This document shows, piece after piece, positions 1 to 7,946 of a stretch of DNA of 64,000 bases. Origin of the DNA: Variovorax beijingensis (GTDB taxonomy: Bacteria; Pseudomonadota; Gammaproteobacteria; Burkholderiales; Burkholderiaceae_C); contig NZ_RXFQ01000005.1 of assembly GCF_003951285.1 (NCBI RefSeq), positions 349,967 through 413,966 of the forward strand. Direction: 5' to 3'. Both the position numbers and the translations under genes were made by a program. Positions within the stretch are counted from its first letter, which is position 1. Each line of letters opens with the position of its first letter. The notes beneath the pieces were generated by a model that was not told the origin of the DNA, did no database searches, and was given only the letters and a program-made list of their open reading frames with translations.

Positions 1-279
1 GGCATGACCGGCGGGCGCGGCTGGATCGCGGTGGGGCTGGTGATCTTCGCGCGCTGGTCGCCGTGGAAGGCGCTCGTGGGCGCGCTGCTGTTCGGCTGCA
101 TCGAGGCGCTGATCCCGCAGCTCGCGGCGGCCGGCGTGCAGCTGCCGCAGTACTTCGTGATGATGACGCCCTATGCGGTGACGCTCGGGGTGATGGTGTG
201 GGTCGCGCTCTCGCGGCGCGGCGCCGACGAAGAGCCCGGTGCGCTGGGCCAACCCTACGTGCGGGAAGAGCGCCGATGA
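1..279 (+). CDS. ABC transporter permease, C-terminal part (nucleoside/simple-sugar type)
   Basis: The reading frame is open at the window edge, so only the last 92 codons or so are present. The visible part has two hydrophobic stretches (around the segments WIAVGLVIF and YAVTLGVMVWVAL) and ends in the polar tail ALGQPYVREER. That tail and the preceding GGRGW motif are familiar from BPD_transp_2 permeases of the BmpA/nucleoside and simple-sugar ABC importers, which sit in the inner membrane and pair with an ATPase and a lipoprotein receptor. Those partners must lie upstream of the window. The stop overlaps the start of the following hydrolase by four bases (ATGA), so the two are probably translated together. 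The family call is good; the substrate cannot be told. Confidence 0.75.
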   Translation, partial: GMTGGRGWIAVGLVIFARWSPWKALVGALLFGCIEALIPQLAAAGVQLPQYFVMMTPYAVTLGVMVWVALSRRGADEEPGALGQPYVREERR

Positions 280-950
280 AGGCCTGGGTCTACAACGAGG
301 AGCGCGAGCTCGACGCGGCGCAGTTCGCCGACTACCTGGACCCGGCCACCACCGCGGTCGTGTCCATCGACATGCACCGGGGCCACCTGGACGACAGCCC
401 CGACTGCCCCTGCCCCGCCCCGCGGGCGCGCGACGTGGTGGCGCCCATCGACAGCTTCCACGACGCGGTGCGCGCGCTGGGCGTGCGCATCGTGCACATC
501 CGGTCGGTGCTGCGGCCCGGCGGCGTGGACGACGTCCACGGCATTCCGTCCGCATGGCGCCGCACTTTTCCGCTGCATGTGGGCGCGATTCCGAATGCCG
601 ACGCGCACGCCATCGAAGGCTCGAAGTGGACCGAGTGGGTCACGCGCGTGGCGCCCGGCGACATGCGCGTGGACAGCAAGCGGCGCCTCTCGGCCTTCTA
701 TCCGACCGACCTGGACTTCCTGCTGCGCAACCAGCGCATCGAGACGGTGGTGCTCAACGGCGGCTTCACCGATTGCTGCGTGCTCAACACGGCCTTCGAC
801 GCCAGCAACCGCAACTACCGCGTGATCGTGCTGCGCGACCTGGTGCGCGGCACCGATGCGCACCTGGAAGGCGCGGCGCTCGCGATGGTGTCGCTGCACC
901 TGGGGCTGGTCATGGACTCGGCCGAACTGCTGCGCCAGTGGCGCGGCTGA
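276..950 (+). CDS. Cysteine hydrolase of the isochorismatase superfamily
   Basis: A 224-residue protein with the isochorismatase-like fold. The expected catalytic triad is visible: Asp32 in SIDMHRGHL, Lys135 in DSKRRLSAF, and Cys168 in the GGFTDCCVLNTAFDA motif. Family members hydrolyse amides, carbamoyl compounds or isochorismate in the cytoplasm; close functional types include N-carbamoylsarcosine amidase and ureidoacrylate amidohydrolase (RutB). The start is ATG at 276, overlapping the permease stop by four bases, which is why I prefer it to longer upstream readings. Coupling to an importer suggests it acts on the imported compound or its breakdown product, perhaps a ureido or carbamoyl intermediate. 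That substrate idea is inference. Confidence 0.85.
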   Translation: MKAWVYNEERELDAAQFADYLDPATTAVVSIDMHRGHLDDSPDCPCPAPRARDVVAPIDSFHDAVRALGVRIVHIRSVLRPGGVDDVHGIPSAWRRTFPLHVGAIPNADAHAIEGSKWTEWVTRVAPGDMRVDSKRRLSAFYPTDLDFLLRNQRIETVVLNGGFTDCCVLNTAFDASNRNYRVIVLRDLVRGTDAHLEGAALAMVSLHLGLVMDSAELLRQWRG

Positions 951-957
951 AGGCCCG

Positions 958-1716
958 TCAGCCTGGAAGCCCCAGCCAGCGGCGGGCCACGGCCTGCATG
1001 TCGCCCTGCGCGGACTCCCACACCAGCTCGGGCGCCGCCACGTGCACGCCCGGCGGCGCAATGCGCAGCGCCAGGTCGACCAGCTCGGCCACCTTCGACG
1101 CGCGCACCGGCTGCTCGCTGCTCGGCACCATGAAGCGCACGATCGAGAGCATCCAGGCCGCGAGCCTTTCGGCGGGGTTGGCAAACTTCGCATGGAGCGG
1201 CTTGCGCGCCGAACGCACGAGGATCACGCGGTCGAAGCCGTTGGCGACCATGGCCTGCTCGTCGAGGCTCGCGAGGCCGCGCTTGAGCGCCTCGGGCAGC
1301 TTGCCCTGGTCGTGCGGCTGCACGATGGCCAGCGTTTGCACGCCGCAGGCGCGCAGCCAGCGCGCGAGCTCGGGCAGGTCCGAAGGCTGCGGCACCCAGA
1401 GCGCGCGTTCGCGGTCGTGGTAGAGCCGCGGCGGGTCGAAGGCGATGACGGCGCTGTCGGCCGAGGTGAGCGGCCATTGCGCGATCGGCAGGCCGGGGCT
1501 CAGGTAGGTTTCGACGCCGCGCAGCCCGTCGCGGATCGGCTCGCGCGCCAGCACGCGCGCATGGGCGAAGCGGTGGCTGCCCGCGAGCCGGCGCAGCAGC
1601 TCCTGGCCCAGGGCGCCGGTCGCGCCGGCCATCAGCAGCGTGCCGGCGCCCGCCGCCGCAGCGGGCATCACTGCGCGGTTCGCGCCCCGCAGGGCATGGA
1701 GAGGATCGAGGGCCAT
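958..1716 (-). CDS. NAD(P)-binding epimerase-like protein
   Basis: A 252-residue protein with an N-terminal Rossmann motif GATGALGQELL (about residues 31-41), the NmrA/epimerase type of dinucleotide-binding loop. The rest looks like a short atypical SDR of the kind annotated as nucleoside-diphosphate-sugar epimerase or HTATIP2-like oxidoreductase. No clear YxxxK catalytic pair is visible, so it may bind NAD(P) without classical dehydrogenase chemistry. About 17 residues precede a second ATG (MPAAAAG) that could be the true start. It converges on the hydrolase gene with only seven bases between them, and its start faces the lemA operon, so the 1717-1763 gap probably holds two divergent promoters. 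Confidence 0.7.
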   Translation of the reverse strand: MALDPLHALRGANRAVMPAAAAGAGTLLMAGATGALGQELLRRLAGSHRFAHARVLAREPIRDGLRGVETYLSPGLPIAQWPLTSADSAVIAFDPPRLYHDRERALWVPQPSDLPELARWLRACGVQTLAIVQPHDQGKLPEALKRGLASLDEQAMVANGFDRVILVRSARKPLHAKFANPAERLAAWMLSIVRFMVPSSEQPVRASKVAELVDLALRIAPPGVHVAAPELVWESAQGDMQAVARRWLGLPG

Positions 1717-1763
1717 GGAGCCTTCTATGCTAACTTCGGCTTCCTTCTGCGGAGGTAATGCAA

Positions 1764-2366
1764 ATGACGATGATGAAACGCTGGCTCCTGATTCTTGCGG
1801 CCGCCCTGTCCCTGAGCGGCTGCGGCTACAACCAGTTCCAGTCGCTCGACGAGGCCAGCAAGTCGGCCTGGAGCGAGGTGCTCAACCAGTACCAGCGGCG
1901 CTCCGACCTGGTGCCCAACATCGTGGCCACCGTGAAGGGCGAAGCCAGCTTCGAGCAGGACACGCTCACCAAGGTGATCGAGGCGCGCGCCAAGGCCACC
2001 TCCATCCAGGTCTCGCCCGAGACGCTCAACAACCCCGAGACCTTCAACAAGTTCCAGCAGGCGCAGGGCGAGCTGTCGAGCGCGCTGTCGCGGCTGATGG
2101 TGACGGTCGAGCGCTATCCGGAGCTCAAGGCCAACCAGGCCTTCCGCGACCTGCGCGTGACGCTCGAAGGCACCGAGAACCGCATCACCGTGGCGCGCAA
2201 CCGCTACATCCAGACGGTGCAGGAATACAACGTGCTGGCGCGCAGCTTCCCGACCAACATCACGGCCAAGATCTTCAGCTACGAGCCCAAGCCCAACTTC
2301 TCGGTGCAGAACGAAGCGCAGATCTCGACGCCGCCGACGGTCGATTTCAGTGCGCCTAAAAAGTAA
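1764..2366 (+). CDS. lemA: LemA family lipoprotein
   Basis: A LemA-family protein of 200 residues. It begins with a signal peptide and lipobox (LSLSGCGYNQF), so it should be a lipoprotein attached by that Cys. The body is the predicted helical LemA domain, with the characteristic segments LNQYQRRSDLVPNIVATVKG and RNRYIQTVQEYNVLARSFP. The function of LemA is unsettled; it is often encoded next to TPM-domain proteins. Three in-frame ATGs lie close together at 1758, 1764 and 1770. The strong GGAGG at 1751-1755 is two bases from the first and eight from the second, so I take 1764. The two TPM genes follow at once and probably form one operon. Confidence 0.9.
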   Translation: MTMMKRWLLILAAALSLSGCGYNQFQSLDEASKSAWSEVLNQYQRRSDLVPNIVATVKGEASFEQDTLTKVIEARAKATSIQVSPETLNNPETFNKFQQAQGELSSALSRLMVTVERYPELKANQAFRDLRVTLEGTENRITVARNRYIQTVQEYNVLARSFPTNITAKIFSYEPKPNFSVQNEAQISTPPTVDFSAPKK

Positions 2367-2378
2367 GACACCCTCCTG

Positions 2379-3308
2379 ATGGCCCTTGCCCTGATCCGCC
2401 GCGCGCTGGCCACCGTCCTGCTGGCTGCGGCCGCGTGGGGCGGGCTTGCGGCAGCGGCATGGGCGCAGGGCCTGCTGCCGGTGCCGGCGCTCACGGCGCG
2501 GGTGATCGACCAGACGCAGACGCTGGCCGAATCCGAGCGCGCCGATCTCGAAGCCAAGCTGGCCGCGTTCGAGCAGCGCAAGGGCTCGCAGATGGTGGTG
2601 CTGATGGTGCCCACCACCGAGCCCGAGGACATTGCGAGCTACGCCAACCGCGTGGGCAACGCCTGGAAGATCGGGCGCAAGGAGGTCGGCGACGGCATCC
2701 TGGTGATCGTGGCCAAGAACGATCGCAAGATGCGCATCGAAGTGGCCAAGGCGCTCGAGGGCGCGGTGCCCGACCTCGCGGCCATCCGCATCATCGACGA
2801 GGAGATGAAGCCGCGCTTTCGCAACAACGACTTCGCGGGCGGGCTGAACGCGGCCGTGGCCCGGCTCATCGGGCTGGTCGACGGCGAGGCGCTGCCCGCG
2901 CCTTCCAGCGGCGGCGACAGCAAGGATTCCAGCGAAGGCATCGACTGGGAGAACCTCGCGATCTTCCTGTTCATCGGCGTCTTCGTCGCAGCGCCGATCG
3001 TGCGCTCGATCGTCGGCAAGAAGCTGGGCTCGGTGGTCATGGGCGGCGGCATCGGCGTGATTGCCTTCCTCATCACGACCAGCATCGTCATCGCGGTGCT
3101 GGCGGGCATGGCGGCGCTCATGGTGTCGCTGTTCTCGGCCGTGGCCGCGACGAGCCCGGGGCGGCGCGGCGGTGGTGGTGGCGGATTCGGCGGCTGGGGC
3201 GGCGGCGGTGGCGGTGGCTGGAGCAGTGGCGGCAGCAGCGGAGGCGGTGGCTTCAGCTCTGGCGGCGGCGGCGATTTCGGGGGCGGCGGCGCCTCGGGGG
3301 ACTGGTAG
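2379..3308 (+). CDS. TPM-domain protein, YgcG-like, with Gly-rich tail
   Basis: A 309-residue TPM-domain protein. It has an N-terminal signal sequence ending near AWAQG, a TPM domain at roughly residues 35-165 (QKGSQMVVLMVPTTEPEDI-like segment followed by GDGILVIVAKNDRKMRIEV), then two hydrophobic segments at about residues 190-255. It closes with a long Gly/Ser-rich tail ending GGGGASGDW, a hallmark of the YgcG group. The membrane-anchored TPM domain should face the periplasm. TPM domains have been linked to photosystem repair in plants and to LemA in bacteria, but no reaction is established for this group. It starts 12 bases after lemA. Confidence 0.88.
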   Translation: MALALIRRALATVLLAAAAWGGLAAAAWAQGLLPVPALTARVIDQTQTLAESERADLEAKLAAFEQRKGSQMVVLMVPTTEPEDIASYANRVGNAWKIGRKEVGDGILVIVAKNDRKMRIEVAKALEGAVPDLAAIRIIDEEMKPRFRNNDFAGGLNAAVARLIGLVDGEALPAPSSGGDSKDSSEGIDWENLAIFLFIGVFVAAPIVRSIVGKKLGSVVMGGGIGVIAFLITTSIVIAVLAGMAALMVSLFSAVAATSPGRRGGGGGGFGGWGGGGGGGWSSGGSSGGGGFSSGGGGDFGGGGASGDW

Positions 3309-3310
3309 GC

Positions 3311-3829
3311 ATGGCAACGCTTTTCTCGAAGCTCGCCCGCATCTGGCGCCACCAGTGGATGGACGAGGCCGATGTGCGGCGCGTGCTGCCCGATGCCGCC
3401 ATGGAGCGCCTTGCGGCGCGCGTGGCCGCGAGCGAGCGCCGCCACAGCGGCGAGATCCGCATCTGCGTGGAAGCGGGCCTGCCCTGGTCCTACCTGCGGC
3501 GCGACGCCTCGGCGCGCGAGCGTGCCGTCACGCTGTTCGGCAAGCTGCGCGTATGGGACACCGAACACAACAACGGCGTGCTCATCTACCTGCTGCTGGC
3601 CGAGCATGCGATCGAGATCGTGGCCGACCGCGGCATCGATGCGCGCGTCGACGATGCCGAATGGGCCACGATGGCGCAGCGCATGGGCGCGGCCTTCCGC
3701 GAAGGCCGCTTCGAGGACGGGCTCACGCAGGCGCTGGAAGAAATGTCGGCCTTGCTGGTGGCGCACTTTCCGCTGGCGCACGACCAGCCCGACACCAACG
3801 AGCTGCCCGACGAGCCCGTCGTGCTCTGA
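3311..3829 (+). CDS. Second TPM-domain protein, short and soluble-looking
   Basis: A 172-residue protein with a TPM domain over most of its length: ERRHSGEIRICVEAG opens the domain, and HNNGVLIYLLLAEHAIEIVADRG is its central core (quoted loosely; about residues 80-105). It has no signal peptide and no long hydrophobic segment, so it is probably cytoplasmic or held by partners, unlike the preceding paralogue. The start at 3311 is two bases after the previous stop. It is the last gene of the lemA operon. A GC-rich inverted repeat element follows and separates it from the convergent pdeM gene. Confidence 0.82.
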   Translation: MATLFSKLARIWRHQWMDEADVRRVLPDAAMERLAARVAASERRHSGEIRICVEAGLPWSYLRRDASARERAVTLFGKLRVWDTEHNNGVLIYLLLAEHAIEIVADRGIDARVDDAEWATMAQRMGAAFREGRFEDGLTQALEEMSALLVAHFPLAHDQPDTNELPDEPVVL

Positions 3830-3837
3830 CTTTCTTT

Positions 3838-3940
3838 CTCTCCCCCCCTTCCGGGGGAGGGCCGGGGTGGGGCAAGCGGCGGTGGCAGTGGTCACGCTCT
3901 GCCTGCCCCCATCCCAACCTTCCCCCGGGAGGGGAAGGAG
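3838..3940. repeat. GC-rich inverted-repeat element, family A copy 1
   Basis: Two arms (about 3838-3873 and 3905-3940) are near reverse complements of each other: each has a CCTTCC-CCGGGGG-type palindrome followed by a G-rich strand ending GGGGTGGGG or GGGATGGGGG. It fills the gap between two convergent genes and could act as a two-way transcription stop. Matching arms recur at 7803-7920 and 9608-9645. Confidence 0.75.
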
Positions 3941-3948
3941 CCAATACC

Positions 3949-4632
3949 TTACTCCGATGCGGGCAGCGCCCACACGCTTTTTCCACCCACCGCATAGAAG
4001 CACCGCCCCGGCGCGCGCTCCATCAGCCAGCCGCCCGTGAACTCGCCGAAGGCCGGCAGCACGGCCTGCCGCGCATCGCTCGCGAAACACGGCAGCCGCA
4101 CGCTGTCGCGCCCCGGCCCGTGCAGCCTGCACACGGGATGCAGGTGCCCCGCGAGCACGAAGTGCGTGGCATGCGCTTGCGGATGGTGGCAGCAGGCAAA
4201 AGGGCCGAGCAGGTAAGGCTCGTCGACCACCTCGATGCCGAGCGCGGCCGGCGGATCGCCCGCGCGGCTGTCGTGGTTGCCCCGCACCAGCGTCATGCTG
4301 ATGGGCGCATGCGCCGCGCGCCAGGCGGCCAGCGCCGCCAGCACCTGCGGCGTGCGCGCCTGCGCCGCATGCAGGAAATCGCCAAGGAAAACGATGCGCT
4401 GCGGCGCATGGCCCGCGACCAGCGCGTCGAGCCGCGCCAGGTTCTCCTGCGTGGTGCCGCCCGGCACCGGCTGCCCGAGCGCGCGGTAGGTCGCGGCCTT
4501 GCCGATGTGCAGGTCGGCAATGAACAGCACGCGGCCTTCGGGCCACCAGACGGCGTGCTCGGGCAACAGATGCAACAGTTCGCCGGCCCATTGGACCGGG
4601 AGCGCCGATGCGGGAAGATTCGAAGCGGTCAC
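3949..4632 (-). CDS. pdeM: Ligase-associated metallophosphoesterase PdeM
   Basis: A 227-residue calcineurin-like metallophosphoesterase. The metal-binding motifs are in order: ADLHIG, FLGDFLH, VRGNHD, then late His residues in CCHHPQAH and VLAGHLHP. This is the ligase-associated PdeM type, a Mn-dependent phosphodiesterase/nuclease found with an Lhr-type helicase, an ATP-dependent ligase and an MBL exonuclease; all three partners are encoded just upstream. The GTG at 4632 gives the family's usual length and leaves 76 bases to the divergent trxC; a longer reading to 4884 would overlap trxC. It is separated from the other three cluster genes by trxC on the opposite strand, so it must have its own promoter. 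Confidence 0.88.
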   Translation of the reverse strand: MTASNLPASALPVQWAGELLHLLPEHAVWWPEGRVLFIADLHIGKAATYRALGQPVPGGTTQENLARLDALVAGHAPQRIVFLGDFLHAAQARTPQVLAALAAWRAAHAPISMTLVRGNHDSRAGDPPAALGIEVVDEPYLLGPFACCHHPQAHATHFVLAGHLHPVCRLHGPGRDSVRLPCFASDARQAVLPAFGEFTGGWLMERAPGRCFYAVGGKSVWALPASE

Positions 4633-4708
4633 GGGCCACGAGTGTCGCAAAAGACGGCCGGGCCGGCGGCCGTCTTGCAATTCACCCCGCGAGCCCCAGT
4701 TCTTCGTC

Positions 4709-5158
4709 ATGACCGAAACGCCTTCGCTGCACATCGTCTGCCCGCACTGCCACACGACCAACCGCGTGCGCGCGGCGCAGCTGGGCAGCGCGCCCGACTG
4801 CGGCAACTGCCACCGCGCGCTGTTCACCGGCCATTCCGCCGCGCTGCCGGACGAAAAGACCTTCGACCGCCACATTGCACGCAATGAAATCCCGGTGCTG
4901 GTGGACTTCTGGGCACCCTGGTGCGGCCCGTGCCGCCAGATGGCGCCGGGCTACGAACAGGCCGCGGCCCAGCTCGAACCGCAGGTGCGGCTGGCCAAGG
5001 TCGACACGGAAGCCGTGCCGGCGCTGGGCGCGCGCTTCAACATCCGCAGCATCCCGACGCTGGCGCTGTTCCGCGGCGGCCGCGAAGTGGCGCGCCAGGC
5101 CGGCGCCATGGGGGCGGCGGACATCGTGCGTTGGGTCAAGGCGCACGGCGCGGGTTGA
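4709..5158 (+). CDS. trxC: Thioredoxin 2 (zinc-ribbon thioredoxin)
   Basis: A 149-residue thioredoxin 2. The N-terminal zinc ribbon has two CxxC pairs (VCPHCHTTN and DCGNCHRA), followed by a thioredoxin fold with the redox site FWAPWCGPCRQM and the cis-proline segment RSIPTLALF. TrxC is a cytoplasmic disulfide reductase that is typically induced by oxidative stress. It sits on the plus strand between pdeM and the helicase gene of the ligase cluster, whose products are all on the minus strand. Its 3' end and the helicase 3' end converge with ten bases between them. Whether it is functionally tied to the repair cluster or only a neighbour cannot be told. Confidence 0.95.
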   Translation: MTETPSLHIVCPHCHTTNRVRAAQLGSAPDCGNCHRALFTGHSAALPDEKTFDRHIARNEIPVLVDFWAPWCGPCRQMAPGYEQAAAQLEPQVRLAKVDTEAVPALGARFNIRSIPTLALFRGGREVARQAGAMGAADIVRWVKAHGAG

Positions 5159-5168
5159 GCTGAACGGC

Positions 5169-7946
5169 TCACAGCGGCGGCAACGGCCGTGACGGCCGTG
5201 ATCGCGACCTGCGCTCCCGGCGCGGCGTGGCCGGCGGTTTGCCGGGACCTTCCTGCCCGAACGCGAGCGTGCTCTTCACGCGCTCCACGCCGCCGGCCGT
5301 GACCACGCCGCCCGCGGCCTTTTCGAGCTGCTCGACCATGCGCGCAATGCGGTCGGCCACGTTCTCGTTCGAGAGCTTCTCGCGGAACAGCTCGACCATG
5401 AGCGGAAACGAGAACGGCGTGGGCCGCTCGAGCGGCTTCAGCACCAGCTGCTGGGTCGCCATGCGCGCAAGGCTGGCCCCCAGGCGCCCGATTTCGAGTT
5501 CCTGCGCGAGCAGTTCCTGCTCGGCCTGCAGCAGCAGCTTGTTCGCCGGATCGTACTTGCGGAACACCTCCCAGAACAGCGACGACGAGGCCTGCAGCTG
5601 CCTGCTGCTGCGCTTCTCGCCCGGATAGCCCTGGAAGATCAGCCCCGAGACGCGCGCGATCTCGCGGAAGCGGCGCTGCGCCAGCTCGCCCGCGTTGAGC
5701 GAGGCCAGCACCTCGTGCAGCAGCGTGGCATGCGCGTCCTCGCCCTGCGGCAGGCGCAGCACCTGCGGCAGCAGCGCGGGCCAGTCGACCGGCGTGGCGC
5801 TCAGCAGCTCGAAGCCGTAGTCGTTCACCGCAATGGAAAAAGTACGCGCCTCGTGCTGCGCCACGCGCCAGGCCAGGAGGCTCGCAAGCCCCAGGTGCAC
5901 GTGGCGCCCCGCGAAGGGATAGAGGAACAGGTGCGAACCTTCGCGCGTGGCGAGGGTTTCGGCCAGCAGGGTCTCTGGCGTGGGCAGGGCCGACCATTGC
6001 TGCTGGATCTCGAGCAGCGGCCGCACGCACTGCAGCTCGGGCGATGGATAGCGCCCCTCGCCGGCCAGCGCGAGCTGCTGCACCACCGCGTCGGCCAGCG
6101 TGGTCGACAGCGGCATGCGCCCGCCGTTCCAGCGCGGCACCGCGGCGCGCTTGCCGGTGGCGCGCCGCACCCAGGCCGTCATGTCGTGGATGCGCACGAG
6201 CTCGAGCAGCCGGCCGCCGAACAGAAAGCAGTCGCCGGGCTTCATGCGCGCGACAAAGCCTTCCTCGACGCTGCCGATCCTGGCGCCGCCCATGTACTGC
6301 ACCGCCATGCTCGCGTCGCTCACGATGGTGCCGATGTTCATGCGGTGGCGCCGCGCGAGCCGCGCGTCCGGCACGCGCCAGACGCCTTCTGCATCGGGCA
6401 CCGCGCGGCGGTAGTCGGGATAGGCGGCCAGCGAAGGCCCGCCCTGCGAGACGAAGGCCAGGCACCACGCCCAGCTCTCGCGCGACAGATCCGCATAGGC
6501 GGCGGTGCCGCGCACTTCGGCATACAGGTCGTCGGGCACGAAGCCGCCGCCGAGCGCCACGGTCACCAGGTGCTGCACCAGCACGTCGAGCGGCTGCACC
6601 GGCGTGTGGCGCGCCTCGATGTGGCCGGCCGCGATGGCCGCGCGCGCCGCGGCGCCTTCGACCATCTCGATGCTGTGCGTGGGCACGAGCGTGATGCGCG
6701 ACGGCCGGCCCGGCGCGTGGCCCGAGCGCCCCGCGCGCTGCAGCAGCCGCGCCACGCCCTTGGGCGAACCGATCTGCAGCACGCGCTCGACCGGTAAAAA
6801 GTCCACGCCGAGGTCCAGGCTCGAGGTGCAGACCACGGCCTTGAGCTCGCCGTTCTTCAAGCCCAGCTCGACCCATTCGCGCACCGCGCGGTCGAGCGAA
6901 CCATGGTGCAGCGCGATGAGGCCGGCCCATTCGGGCCGCGCCTCGAGCATGGCCCGGTACCAGATCTCCGATTGCGAGCGCGTGTTGGTGAACACCAGCG
7001 TGGTGCTGCTGGCGGCAATCTCGTCGAGCACCTGCGGCAGCATCGTGAGGCCCAGGTGGCCGCCCCACGGAAAGCGCTCGGCCCGGCCGGGCAGCAGCGA
7101 ATCGACCACCAGCTTCTTGGGCACCGCGCCCTGCACCAGCACGCCCTCTTCACGGCCCAGCAAGGCATGCATGGCCTCCGGCAGGTTGCCGAGCGTGGCC
7201 GACATGCCCCACACGCACAACGACGGGTTCCAGCGCCTGAGCCGCGCGAGCGCCAGCTGCACCTGCACGCCGCGCTTGTTGCCGAGCAGTTCGTGCCACT
7301 CGTCGACCACCACCATCTTCACGCGGCCCAGCACCTCGCTCGCATCGGCGCGCGCGAGCAGCAGCGACAGGCTCTCGGGCGTGGTGACGAGCACCGTGGG
7401 CAGGCGCTCGTTCTGCGCGCTGCGCTCGGCCGACGAGGTGTCGCCGCTGCGCGCGCCGGCGCTCCAGCGGTGCACGTCGACGCCCTGGGCATCCATGGCC
7501 TCGAGCGGCTGCTGCAGCGCGCGCAGCGTGTCGGCCGCGAGCGCGCGCATGGGCGTGATCCACAGCACGGTGAGCGGCGGCGGCGTGGCCTTTGCGCTGC
7601 GCGAGGGCGGCGGCGCCGCGGACGAGAACGCCTGCAGCGCGCCGAGCCACACCGCGTAGGTCTTGCCCGCGCCGGTGGTCGCATGCAGCAGCCCGGAGCG
7701 CCCCGCGGCCACGGCTTTCCACACGTCGCGCTGGAACTTGAAGGGCTTCCAGCCGCGCGCTGCAAACCAGGCGTCGAGCGCCGCCTTGACTGCTGCTGCC
7801 TTGCTCCTTCCCCTTCCGGGGGAAGGTGGGGATGGGGGCTCGCGGCCTTCGAGCACAGGCGGCCGATCCTTGATGCGCCGCTTGCCCCCGCCCCTGCCCT
7901 CCCCCGGGAGGGGAGGGAGAAATGCGGGGTCAGGCGGCGCGGTCAT
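5169..7946 (-). CDS. Ligase-associated Lhr-type DEXH helicase
   Basis: A 925-residue SF2 helicase of the Lhr-Core type. Visible motifs: Walker [16 protein letters not shown] box [11 protein letters not shown], motif [11 protein letters not shown], and motif [15 protein letters not shown]; the Lhr winged-helix and C-terminal domains follow. Lhr-Core enzymes are ssDNA-dependent ATPases that move 3' to 5' and unwind DNA-RNA hybrids. The ATG at 7946 overlaps the ligase stop by four bases, which argues that it is the true start. It gives an odd N-terminus: about residues 9-49 ([12 protein letters not shown] ... PSPGRGRSK) are encoded by a family A repeat and precede the conserved [11 protein letters not shown] segment. 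No other good start exists between the repeat and the conserved core. Confidence 0.92.
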   Translation of the reverse strand: MTAPPDPAFLPPLPGEGRGGGKRRIKDRPPVLEGREPPSPPSPGRGRSKAAAVKAALDAWFAARGWKPFKFQRDVWKAVAAGRSGLLHATTGAGKTYAVWLGALQAFSSAAPPPSRSAKATPPPLTVLWITPMRALAADTLRALQQPLEAMDAQGVDVHRWSAGARSGDTSSAERSAQNERLPTVLVTTPESLSLLLARADASEVLGRVKMVVVDEWHELLGNKRGVQVQLALARLRRWNPSLCVWGMSATLGNLPEAMHALLGREEGVLVQGAVPKKLVVDSLLPGRAERFPWGGHLGLTMLPQVLDEIAASSTTLVFTNTRSQSEIWYRAMLEARPEWAGLIALHHGSLDRAVREWVELGLKNGELKAVVCTSSLDLGVDFLPVERVLQIGSPKGVARLLQRAGRSGHAPGRPSRITLVPTHSIEMVEGAAARAAIAAGHIEARHTPVQPLDVLVQHLVTVALGGGFVPDDLYAEVRGTAAYADLSRESWAWCLAFVSQGGPSLAAYPDYRRAVPDAEGVWRVPDARLARRHRMNIGTIVSDASMAVQYMGGARIGSVEEGFVARMKPGDCFLFGGRLLELVRIHDMTAWVRRATGKRAAVPRWNGGRMPLSTTLADAVVQQLALAGEGRYPSPELQCVRPLLEIQQQWSALPTPETLLAETLATREGSHLFLYPFAGRHVHLGLASLLAWRVAQHEARTFSIAVNDYGFELLSATPVDWPALLPQVLRLPQGEDAHATLLHEVLASLNAGELAQRRFREIARVSGLIFQGYPGEKRSSRQLQASSSLFWEVFRKYDPANKLLLQAEQELLAQELEIGRLGASLARMATQQLVLKPLERPTPFSFPLMVELFREKLSNENVADRIARMVEQLEKAAGGVVTAGGVERVKSTLAFGQEGPGKPPATPRRERRSRSRPSRPLPPL
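7803..7920. repeat. GC-rich inverted-repeat element, family A copy 2 (inside a coding sequence)
   Basis: Arms at about 7803-7840 and 7883-7920 are near reverse complements, both matching the arms of the copy at 3838-3940. The element lies within the 5' end of the helicase gene and is in frame, so it is translated as Pro/Gly-rich sequence. Confidence 0.78.
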
